A stretch of DNA of 64,000 nt from positions 6,165,001-6,229,000 of the forward strand of contig NC_051094.1 of the NCBI RefSeq assembly GCF_901709675.1. The letters are read 5' to 3'. Below are positions 10,079 to 19,539 of the stretch, one piece after another. Each line of letters begins with the position of its first letter. The stretch's first letter is position 1. A program made the position numbers and the translations under genes. Source of the stretch: Syngnathus acus. Its lineage: Eukaryota > Chordata > Actinopteri > Syngnathiformes > Syngnathidae. The notes beneath the pieces are model-generated. The model was not told the DNA's origin. It ran no database searches and saw only the letters and a list, made by a program, of their open reading frames with translations.

Positions 10079-10384
10079 TGTCACGTACCGGCGCCACCGG
10101 TGACAGGACCACACCCCCCTATCAGCGGAATCGCCGCCACCTGCCACAGGCTCATGGGCAGCGCTATATCAACGCCGCCAGCGCAGACCCGAGTGTCCGT
10201 CTGTCACATGAGATTGCTTCGCTCTCCGGTCCACGACAAACTGACGTCCTTGAAGAATCGAAGATACAGCAGAAGAGCTTGTTTGTCCCAGCCTGATCGC
10301 CGATCCAGCGCCAGCTCCTGCTACCCACGCCCGCAATAAAGTCTCTATCGCTACGCACTTGGCTGTACTGTCCAATCCCTTACA
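10079..10384 (+). repeat. 3' LTR
   Basis: This 306-bp repeat is 20 bp longer than the 5' LTR because it keeps the 8-base block near 10151 and the 12-base block near 10309. It is otherwise identical apart from one substitution. AATAAA lies at 10335-10340, about 45 bases before the end, and is the likely polyadenylation signal. AAATG at 10385-10389 is the right target-site duplication. Confidence 0.95.
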
Positions 10385-10389
10385 AAATG

Positions 10390-11329
10390 GAAATGAAAGT
10401 ACAAGGAAAACTGTGCCTGAATAGTTTACAGATTGCTGCAAAAGATGCCAGGAGGGCAGATGTCCTTGTTAAATGCTGAGCAATCAAATATTAAGGGACG
10501 CTGCTTTTATTGCTGTACCTTTCTTTCTATTTCTTTGAAAAAGTACATAAAATTACAAAAGAAATATTTTTCAAATCTAATGTTGCAGTTCATTTTGGAA
10601 CGTAATCAGGGCCCAATCGATCAGTCAATGACTCTGCGTCAAATCATCATTTATAGGGATCTCCTCTCCCAATTGCCCAGTTTCCAGAGGTCTACTGCCG
10701 TGACCAGATTATAATGCTCTGTGGAGCGGCAAACTGTCCGGCCAATGAGGCGACTTCATTCCTCCGTGCGGTTTTGACAGAGTGCAAAAATAAGCTCGCT
10801 GTGGATGAGAATAGCATTAGCCTCGCTAGCTTGTCTTAAAATATTCATACCAGTAGAACCATGGGAGGGCTCTTACAACAAATTAGTTGAAAATGCATGA
10901 GGTACTTGATAAATATGTATTACGGTTGAATTATAGCTGTTGTCGAATAAATAGAAAAAAAATACTAACTCCCCTAACTAACAACTAACTAACAACAGTG
11001 GGTGAGCAGATACAAAGCTCATCTCCCATCTCAGACGGGCCCAATGATTGTGTCTGAGTGAGTACTAAATTCTGTTTGTATGTCCGATATGATAATGTCT
11101 CCCTTGTTCCAGAGGGACACATTGTGTTCATCGGCCAGAAACAAGGAAACGGAAGACGCCGAGCACAATCTGGTTAAGATGCGCAGTGATTGACAGCAGT
11201 GAAATTTTCGAGATTGTTTAGAAAGCAGAGAAGGCCGATGGATGATGGAGTTAACATTAATGAAAGCTGACAAAAGGACTACCATTAAATTGGCACTTAG
11301 AGCAGGGAATCACTTCTCCAACCATCTTT
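10390..11329. other. Gene-free stretch right of the LTR element
   Basis: No gene or element boundary is recognised. A short tandem run of AACTAACT-type units lies at about 10967-10996. Confidence 0.55.
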
Positions 11330-11384
11330 GTGTGTGAGTGTGTGCGTGTGTGTGTGTTCGTGTGTGTTCGTGTGTGTTTGTTTG
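11330..11384. repeat. (GT)n-rich microsatellite
   Basis: Interrupted GT repeats with TTCG and GAGT interruptions. It lies about 100 bp left of the TA-rich microsatellite that flanks the second SINE. Confidence 0.9.
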
Positions 11385-11510
11385 TCTTACACGTACAAAT
11401 GTATTGGTAGACAAAAACCAGATGGTTTTCTGTGATCTGTCACAGTTGGACACAACTTTTCCTGTATAAAAATTATTACAAAAATAAAAATATATGTATA
11501 ATATACATAT

Positions 11511-11869
11511 ATCCATCCATCCATCCATTTTCTGAACCGCTTAGTCCCCACGGGGGTGCTGGAGCCTATCCCAGCCGTCATCGGGCAGTAGGCGGGGGCC
11601 ACCCTGAACCGGTCGCCAGCCAATCGCAGGGCACACAGAGACAAACAACCATTTGCACTCGCACTCACACCGAGGGACAATTTGGAGTCTTCAATCGGCC
11701 TACCAAGCATGTTTTTGGGATGTGGGAGGAAACCGGAGTGCCCGGAGAAAACCCACGCGGGCCCGGGGAGAACATGCAAACTCCACACAGGGAGGGCCGG
11801 AGGTGGAATCGAACCCGCACCCTCCTAACTGTGAGGCGGACGTGCTACCCAGTGCGTCACCGAGCCGCC
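11511..11869 (-). mobile_element. tRNA-derived SINE with (ATCC)n tail
   Basis: Read on the minus strand, the element starts at 11869 with a tRNA-like head: GGCGGCTCGGTGACGCACTG, then GGGTAGCAC, and a B box GGTTCGATTCC (complement of 11805-11815). A body of about 250 bases follows, with the widespread fish motif GTTCTCCCCGGGC...TTTTCTCCGGG. The 3' end reads GCGGTTCAGAAAATGG and runs into GGAT repeats, at 11511-11526 on the plus strand. Both flanks are TA microsatellite, so the target duplication cannot be defined. The 3' part resembles LINE/L2-type tails used by fish SINEs, but the family is not named. Confidence 0.85.
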
Positions 11870-12695
11870 TATATATATATATATAAATTTAAATTATATA
11901 TATATATATATATATATAATTTAAAAAAGAGAAAGAAAAAGATATATAATATATATTCATTTATTTAATTATTAGGCCCATCCCTTGTCACAGGGTGATT
12001 GTAAAGTGTACGCCGAGTGAAAACAATAAAAAGTCAGCTATGTGAACCACTAAACAATTAAATTGCTCTTGATTCCACCAATATGCATTTGACTAATGTC
12101 AGATTTTCTTCTATTTTCACATTCAGGTGGCAATACAGTACATTTGTCCATAAGATGAAGCTCATATTTATATACTAATTCCATCCCCGAGGAGTGTTGG
12201 GCAGCCATCATTCACCGGCAATTATCACTCACTCGCTTTTGAATCTGGGTCCAAGCCATCAAAGTCATTTTTCGCACTGCTGTAATTATAATAGCGGCAT
12301 GTTTGTTCATTGGTGCAGTACATCAGAGGCAATTATTGCCATGACATATTCTGTCTTGGAATGGCTTGCGGAGATGATCTGTCCGTGCGCCTTATTAACT
12401 CAGTAATCTTGTTGATGGAGTGTACAGTAAATATTGCGAGGAAGAACTGGAGCATGCATATGATATTTAAACCTAGCCTACTGAGTGGAATAATGGCTAT
12501 GTTCCATTTGAGGCCTCGAGGTTTCAGCTTTATTTCTTTTTCTTAAATTTGATCATGGTCATTCTATTTTTTTTTTTTTTTTGGAAAGACTTGAATTGGC
12601 ATACATTGCTAACATATTGAGTTTTATTCACATTTGAAAGCTATTTTCAGTGACAATGGAGTGGCTGATTAAAAAAAAAAAAAAAAAAAAAAAAA
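11870..12695. other. TA microsatellite and gene-free sequence
   Basis: A (TA)n tract at 11870-11917 and an A-rich tract to about 11960 flank the SINE. The rest holds no supported feature up to an A25 run at 12671-12695. Confidence 0.6.
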
Positions 12696-12865
12696 TTGGG
12701 GTCACTCACCAGGTTGTCAGCGGCGCGGCTGCAGAAGTGGTGTGAAATCAACGGTACCCGCCGGCATCAACGTTCACGGTAGCTGGCCACGTTCGAGGTC
12801 GCTATTTGTAACGCCAACATCACAAACTGGAACTCAACTGGAACTCAATCGACTCAGGCCGTCTA
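12696..12865. other. CpG-rich islet of unknown role
   Basis: About 14 CpG dinucleotides fall within roughly 145 bases (12716-12860) in otherwise AT-rich, CpG-poor DNA. It lies directly after an A25 run. On the minus strand it reads into ACCTG followed by GTGAGTGAC, a strong splice-donor-like site near 12710. That makes a non-coding first exon on the minus strand conceivable. No coding sequence is recognised. Confidence 0.35.
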
Positions 12866-13244
12866 TTTACTTGGTAGGTAAAAGTTTTTCTGCGAGGATA
12901 TAATGTTGGCCGTTAGCAAGTGTGAGCATAGCTGGTCGGAGTGGCGTAGTTTTCACAGTTAACGTCACATTTTGACAGCTAACCAGTATACTGATTAAAT
13001 GTTGTTACTTTTAGTTAACGTTGACCATAAGCTTTTTTAGAAGAAGCAAGCAATACTATTCATGTGCGTCATTAGAAACAGAAGTCGGTAACTTGAACTT
13101 GTGCGTCGTCGTCCAGGTACGTACGTAAAATGTAAATTCATTTTAAAGATTAATTTTTCATGAAACCAGCATTATCAAAAAAGTCTTTTAAAAACGAGTC
13201 CAGAATTCCATTCCATGATATAATTAAGTATAGTAATATAAAAA

Positions 13245-13281
13245 GCCGTAAAAGGCTGTAGATTCTACAGCCTTTTACGGC
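13245..13281. repeat. Perfect 17-bp hairpin
   Basis: GCCGTAAAAGGCTGTAG (13245-13261) and its exact reverse complement (13265-13281) are separated by only ATT. It lies 7 bases left of the hAT-like MITE. Its function is unknown. Confidence 0.9.
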
Positions 13282-13288
13282 ACTTGAC

Positions 13289-13623
13289 CAGGTGTCAAAC
13301 TCATGGCCCGGGGGCCAGATACGGCCCGCCACGTCATTTTATGTGGCCCGCGAAGACAAATTGTGCATCAAATTCGTGTCATTACTAGAATTGCAAATTG
13401 TCTTCACTTTTAATATCTTTTTTTTTTTTTTTTTTTTTTAAATATTTAACCAGTTTTTACTCGTCTAATTTGAAAACGAGTTATTTGTCAGTTTGTTTTG
13501 TAGCTTTTACGGTATATAATATGAGGTGCTCATACATTTATTTGGGTTGACAGTCATAATGGCCCTCCGAAAGAAGCTATGGCTACAATGCGGCCCGTGA
13601 AAAAAAAGAGTTTGACACCCCTG
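13289..13623. mobile_element. hAT-like MITE, copy A
   Basis: The ends are CAGGTGTCAAACTC and GAGTTTGACACCCCTG, imperfect terminal inverted repeats; the left end lacks two of the Gs kept at the right end. The interior shares GACAGTCATAATGGCCCTCC and GCGGCCC blocks, in inverse orientation, with the copy at 16101. The flanks CACTTGAC and CGCAGAAG do not match, so the target duplication has decayed or was never there. There is no coding capacity. Confidence 0.75.
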
Positions 13624-13631
13624 CGCAGAAG

Positions 13632-16092
13632 GTGAATAAGTGACATAATCCATTATGTATTAAATTGTGTAAAGCTACACAAGGTACCAGTAAAATTTTC
13701 AATGTGATTTCCCCCAAATGACCTGGGAACTCTCTTGGTAAAGTGCAAACCCAAGTATCAACTAATCATTGCATCTTTCACTGCAGTTGCCACAGAAGTA
13801 ATTAATGTAAATAAAGGATACGTAAGTCTCAAATGAACAAAATGGTTCATCTTTGCAGGGGAAAAAAAAAACATCACGGCCACAGTCTACAAGCGTTCAG
13901 TCCATAAATGGCTGAAGGGTCCTTAACATCTCATTCAGAATTAATGAACCACAATCATTAGGAAAATTATGATTACGTGATCCTTCGTAGTGCCATTGGA
14001 GCTTTGGACATCATAAAACTAGTTCTTTGATATGCATTGTTGTTGCCCATTGGCAGTCTGGTTTTCTGGGCCTGTACTTTACTATTAAATCCCCTCTAGT
14101 TTCCTCAAAATCTGGGGCTTTACTTTTTATCCAATGTTGAAGAAATACCCTACACTAGCTTCATTAAAAAAAATAAACCTTTCAGAATTCCGTCTTGTTA
14201 ATTCTTGTTAACATTAAGAACAATGTTGTTTGTGGTGAACTCTCAGAACGTCCGCGCTGACTAAAAACACATGGAAAAAAAAAAATCACCTGGCACTTTT
14301 GTTATAATGCACTATTATGGAAAGGTAGATAAACTTGCAAACATTTTTTTTTTTTTTTTTTTTTACTTTGAACTAAAAAAGAGAAGCGTTTGTCTTGCCC
14401 GTTCCACTGATGTCTTCTCCATTACCTCTGATTTGGCTTGTCTAGTGCTGAATACCTAATCATGCCTTGAAGACTTCATTCTTACGTTTTCCTTTTCCCC
14501 TTCTCGTCTCATCACTGTGCTGACACTTATTCCTTGCACGGAAGCGGGTTTGGTGCCTTATATAGTTCCAATAAGCATGAAAATGGCTGCCGCTTGTCAG
14601 AACTTTTTATTCTCACCCCGCTGGCACACAAACACAGCTTTAAGTCAAAGAAGTGAGAAAGTTCCATCTATCTCGACATTTATTACCTCTGTTGAGTATA
14701 AAAGTGCAACAGGAGCCGTTTTGTTGTCAACTTACAAAACACATTTCCATGATATTTTAAGATTAAAAAAATTGATCTGGAAGTGGATAGAGGATTTTTG
14801 AGAGGCGTTTTTTTTTTTTTTTTACATCTTTTCTCAACACTGGGCACCCACTCCGTAAATGTGCATTACCGCCACCCACAGGAGAAAATTGCAAAGCATT
14901 TCAGACGGTCATATTTTGAATTCTTTACCATTGGATGGAGTCATACCCTCACCTGACTATCTTTGCAATATTGTCACTGAATTTGTATTACTCTGTGTGT
15001 TACTCAATTTCATGCTCCTAACATGTCTGTGTTTCTTTTGCAATAGTTCTGACTGTTCCAGTTGAAAGAGTCCCTTCCCTCTTTGACAATAAGGTAGGAA
15101 TGACCCTGGCCCCTCTTAATGCTGTGACCGTAGATGTTTATCGGCGCCATCGTCTGTTTCACTGTCTTCACTTTGGGCCCTGCTGGAGATGTAGTTGAAT
15201 GTTGCCAAAGGCTTGCAGTTGTGGACATGTACCAGTGGCCTGTGTTGAGACTATTTTTTTTTTCTCCTGTCAATCAGTTTGTCTAAACAGCGGCATCTGT
15301 TTAGTCGAATTAATTGATGAACAAGCTCTTAAGTCTATTGACTTGTCTGTCAAATATTCTTTTCCTCTTTGAAATGAATTGAAAGGGCATAATCCACCCC
15401 AAATCACCACAAATTCAGTTTGAAAATAATAATAATAATAGGCCCATGACCTCTCCATTCTGTGAATAATACATATATTGGTTAATATTCCACAATTTCC
15501 CTGGTGAGAATGGTTAAAAAAAAAGACATTTGCAGTGGGCAGAAGCTCTCTGGGTTAAATCACTTTAGTGCCAGGAAGTAAAAAAAACGTTAAACTAAGG
15601 ACTGCCCCAACAAGATGTTCATCTTTGAACGTGATGAAACTCTAACAGCAGGAGAAGACCACGCTGGGTCTCCCACTCAGAGAACAGGAAATTGAGACTC
15701 CCATTTGCGTGTAATGTCATGTCAAATTGAAGGATGCTATGCTCAGTCTCTTTCTGTCGCTATATAATTTCATGGTTGGATAAAACACATTCCAAGCATG
15801 GCTATATCTTACCATTTTTTTCAAGACTCTTAATGGTTTGGGATCTTTTTTCTTGGCACTTTTTGGGCTTCTCTTCTTCCCAATTGAGCGTTGTTCAAAT
15901 GCCAAAGGCGAGCTAAGGATTATTGCTGACCTTTATCCTTTTATGTCCACGTCTTGATCTGTCTTCTGTGGTCGGCTTCCTGCGGGAAACGCCCCACGTT
16001 GCAAAGCTTTAATCACCTCAACCTGCGCTCTTGAATATAATAATGTCAGCGTACTGAAAGCAATTTAGTACCTTTTTGCAATGTCGTTGAGT
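13632..16092. other. Gene-free interval between MITE copies
   Basis: No supported gene. Poly(T) runs lie at about 14344-14364 and 14808-14823. Short frames have no recognisable domain. Confidence 0.55.
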
Positions 16093-16100
16093 ACGTACAG

Positions 16101-16398
16101 CAGGGGTGTCAAACTCATTTTTTGTCGCGGGCCGTATTGTAGTCATAGTTTCGTTCGGAGGGCCATTTTGACTGTCAACCCAAATAAATGTATGAACTAG
16201 TATGACGAGTAAGAACTGTTCCAATTTTTAAAAAGATGAATGGTCATAAAAATTGCTGGAAACCTCTATTTTTTAAAAGTGAAGACAATTTGCAGTTGGA
16301 GTATTGACACAAAGTCGATGCACAATTTGTCTTTGCAGGCCAAAAATAATTACATTGCGGGCCAAATTTGATCGGCGGACCAGAGTTTGACACCACTG
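16101..16398. mobile_element. hAT-like MITE, copy B (inverted to copy A)
   Basis: The 298-bp element begins CAGGGGTGTCAAACTC and ends GAGTTTGACACCACTG. It has an 8-bp target duplication with one mismatch (ACGTACAG at 16093-16100, ATGTACAG at 16399-16406). CAGGG-type ends and an 8-bp duplication are typical of the hAT superfamily. The interior, including a GGAGGGCCATTTTGACTGTC block, is related to copy A in the opposite orientation. No transposase is present. Confidence 0.82.
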
Positions 16399-16406
16399 AT
16401 GTACAG

Positions 16407-18599
16407 TGTCAAAATCTTGACTTCACGATGACAGCTCGCATGTCAATATGGTCCAATATGCTCCAAACATTTGACCTTTTGCAATGATGAAGAATAAAAG
16501 CAATTTTGAAAGTGAAAACGAACCCGAGTCAATTGCTAACAAGGTGTACCTTATAAAGTGCCCCTTGAGTATTCACACCAGTTGCGTGTCGAGAGTTCTG
16601 AAGCAGCAATTCGTGATGTCTGGTGAAGATTGCATCTGGTTTGCAACGCGCAAGTGCTCTTAAGGGAATTGTCTTGCTTTTCCAAGAATGTACGTAGATA
16701 AAAAAAAAAAAAGAAATTAAGAAGAAGAAGCAGTGGGTATCCTCAAATGTTTTCCTATGATTTGGTATTCTTCCTTCTTATTCTCTTTTGAAATCTGGTA
16801 ATTGGTATAAACAACTGGCCGATAAAAAAAGCATCTTTGTTTGTTGGCGGTTTGGCTTGTTTTGTTACAAAGCTTTCTAGTGCTCATTGTTTTCTGGCTC
16901 TCATCTTGTTGTTTCTTATATTTAGTGTCAGATAAGATCGCTACTACATTTTTTTTTTCTTTTCAAAAGCAGCTCTAGGGAATGTTTCGACAGTCCTAAA
17001 ATATTTTCATAATTCACAACTAGTTGAATGTTACTGTTGTCATGTCCCAAAAATAAAATGTGACGGATATGTACAGAAGTAGTTTGTAATTGAACTGTAT
17101 TCTATCAACAATACGGTAATTGTTTTGCGGGCTACTTTGTCCTCGTGTTTCTGTATACCACAGATAAACGTAACCTCTGACATTTGACGCTCATGCCACG
17201 CATTCCGGAAGCATAAAAGCAGACGAATTTCAAGGGCCTGCTGACGCAAATTCACTTTGTACACCTGTGGCCTCGTGTTTTCCCATGTTATTTGTGCTTT
17301 GTTTGTTCCCCCCCCCCCCCACACACACACACACACTCCACGTTGGAGTGACTGTGCTGCCATTACATTTGCACCATGTGGAGAACCTTGTTGGAGTATT
17401 CATTTGGTCCAGTAGTCCTGCAGGACGTTGCTTTTTTAATTGTGCATGAGTGAGTAGTGACCTCTAACAAATGAACACTCAAGTGATAGCTTCGTAATGT
17501 CTTTGTCTCTGCCGCGGTGTTTGTGTTTTCAATTTGGCTGTTGGAGTTTATCACCACTTTTTTTTTATCAGTTTGTTGCTCTTCTTGCACTCAGTGTTTC
17601 TATTTTGAGCAGACGCATCTCAGAATCAGCCATTCTCGCACAATGCTCGAGCAGGTCTGGAGGTGACAGAATGACTTTGCATTTCTCCTTATAAATTAAA
17701 AAAGTGAGCACTGTCTGAATTTGAAGTGTTTATCTGATTTGACGCTCGGGAAGTACTTTTTTTTTTTTTGTGGAAATAAATAGGATTCCAGTGGAGAATT
17801 GAAACCTTTAATCCAGACCTTGGGGCGTATTACAAATGGCTTTTTCTTGCAGATATCTTAATTAAATAAGAAACATCCAGACCTCCCAAGTGAAGCCTCA
17901 AAGTCGCCAAGTTTGAATTAAGATGGGAAAAAAAATCATGTACAAATTGTGAACATTTATAATATGTCAGGATATCAGGCGAGTCATGACTGCTCCTCAA
18001 AAGAAATCTTTTCAGCCGGCCTCACAGGATGTACTTTGGGTTTTGGTGACACTTTTTTTTTTTTCTTGAACAAAGCACAATGATAAGAAAGAAAGAACAT
18101 TTGAAGTTTATGTCGGCAGTTTGGACTCAGAAATCCGAACAAATTGAAGTTTGAACAGCATCACAGAAGGGATTGTGTCAAATATTTCTCTGTGTGCGAG
18201 TATGCGTTTCTATTTCAAATCAAGTAAACCACAGACGACTAGCCCACCAAAATAAAAGTATTTTCTTGCCTTGACAAATGTTGGCATAAAAAAAAAAGGC
18301 TACTTCCATTATTGCTTTTTTGCAGTGTACAATCATCGACTACAATTCCATGTAGCTGTGTCATCGGCTATTACTTCTGCCAGCCGGATTCTGGTACTGA
18401 AGGAGCCTTGGAAAGCTGTAAAAATGACTCTCTTGTCACCCGTTTATATCAGAGAGCATATCGCTTTTATCACTGACAAGGGTCTTTCCTTATTCGCATG
18501 CCACTAAAACATCCAAATAAAATCTGTCTTGTAGTAGTTCTGAATCACAGATGTGTGTGTGTGTGTGTGTGTCACAAATGTTCTTTCTATTTTTTATTA
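16407..18599. other. Gene-free interval
   Basis: No supported gene. It contains a C13 run joined to (AC)8 at about 17308-17336, several poly(T) or poly(A) runs, and a (GT)n tract at 18552-18572. Confidence 0.55.
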
Positions 18600-18607
18600 G
18601 TATCCAC

Positions 18608-19531
18608 TAGGGATGCACCGAAAATTCGGCCACCGAAGATTTTCGGCCGAAAATGACCCAAAAGTGCATTTTCGGTTTTTGGCCGAAAGACCTAAATCAC
18701 CGAAACAACACGGCCGAAACTTGTGATGACGTGAGCAAACAGCGCAGCCAGCACGCGGGAAAACGGGATAAGAGCCAGCATGTCTGCGGTGTGGACTGAT
18801 TTCACTATCTCAGAGAAAGACCCACGGACAGCGATTTACAAAACATGCAATGCTGAAATTTCAAGAGGGGGTGCATCTGCAAAAAGTTTCTCCACGTCGG
18901 GTTTAATTCATCACCTGAAATCCAAACATCCCGATCGCCATTCTGAATATGAGAAGAAGGCGACACAGAAAAGGAAACTGACACCGAGCACGCCCACTCC
19001 GTCTGTGGCGGACGTTTTTGAAAAGGCAAGAAAGTTTGTGCATCCACAATTCTTGGTGGATTTGTTGTTGATAAAGGCTATGGTAACCATTGTTTTGATA
19101 CACTTTTATGTTGTACACACAGAACAAAATTTAAAAGGCACTTGACTTATGCACTTTGTGTTTTTATAAGAGAACATATTTAATTTTACAGTCTTTCAGC
19201 AGGCCAGTCAGTTATAAGCCTGTAAATTATTATTTAATGTACACATGAGTGGGGTCAAGTTAAACATTTTTTTTTAATTTTTTTTTATTTTTGAATTTTA
19301 ATTTATATTGTGCATTGTTGTAATGTCAGTGCTAAATAAATATTTTCATACTTTTGTAACTGGTTTATTGCAATGCCTTGATTTTAGTGAGGTTAGTACA
19401 CATGTAGCCATAAATGCTGTGGTTCTAATAACTGACATAATCATTTCTTTCGGTGTTTCGGTTTTCGGCCTTGGTTTCCTCATTTTTGGTTTTCGGTTTC
19501 GGCCAAGAATTTTTATTTCGGTGCATCCCTA
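18608..19531 (+). mobile_element. Non-autonomous hAT transposon with BED remnant
   Basis: Perfect 16-bp terminal inverted repeats (TAGGGATGCACCGAAA and its complement) are bounded by a perfect 8-bp target duplication GTATCCAC (18600-18607 and 19532-19539). These are hAT hallmarks. Both subterminal regions carry many TTTCGGCC/GGCCGAAA repeats, likely transposase binding sites. At 924 bp it is far too short for a full transposase. It keeps only the N-terminal BED-finger region, so it is an internal-deletion derivative. The perfect duplication suggests a fairly recent insertion. Confidence 0.93.
18780..19145 (+). pseudogene. Truncated BED-finger N-terminus of a hAT transposase
   Basis: The 121-codon frame opens MSAVWTDFTISEKD and continues through ISRGGASAKSFSTSGLIHHL to KSKH, the layout of a zf-BED DNA-binding domain as in ZBED/hAT proteins. 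The usual C-x2-C pair is broken: residue 20 is Tyr (TAC at 18837-18839) in place of the first Cys, with the second Cys at residue 23. The two His ligands are present. After a basic linker (KKATQKRKL) and the segment ADVFEKARKF the resemblance stops, presumably at the deletion junction. The dimerisation and catalytic domains are absent, so this is not a functional transposase. Confidence 0.75.
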
Positions 19532-19539
19532 GTATCCAC

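Larger units (their letters stand above)
5128..10384 (+). mobile_element. Ty3/Gypsy chromovirus (sushi-like) LTR retrotransposon
   Basis: This 5.26-kb element has two near-identical LTRs beginning TG and ending CA, flanked by AAATG duplications. Gag and Pol lie in one reading frame, in the order Gag, aspartic protease, reverse transcriptase, RNase H, integrase and C-terminal chromodomain. That order and the chromodomain place it in the chromoviruses. The self-priming signal and single frame point to the Tf1/sushi group known from fish. The copy is broken: a SINE interrupts gag at 5987, an in-frame TGA lies at 7779, and no CCHC zinc knuckle is visible. The GC-rich coding region contrasts with the AT-rich flanks, as expected for a recent arrival. 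Confidence 0.95.

Noticed and set aside
11805-11869. tRNA gene on the minus strand with GGTTCGATTCC
   Set aside because: It continues into the body and ATCC-repeat tail of a SINE, so it is a SINE promoter and not a tRNA gene.
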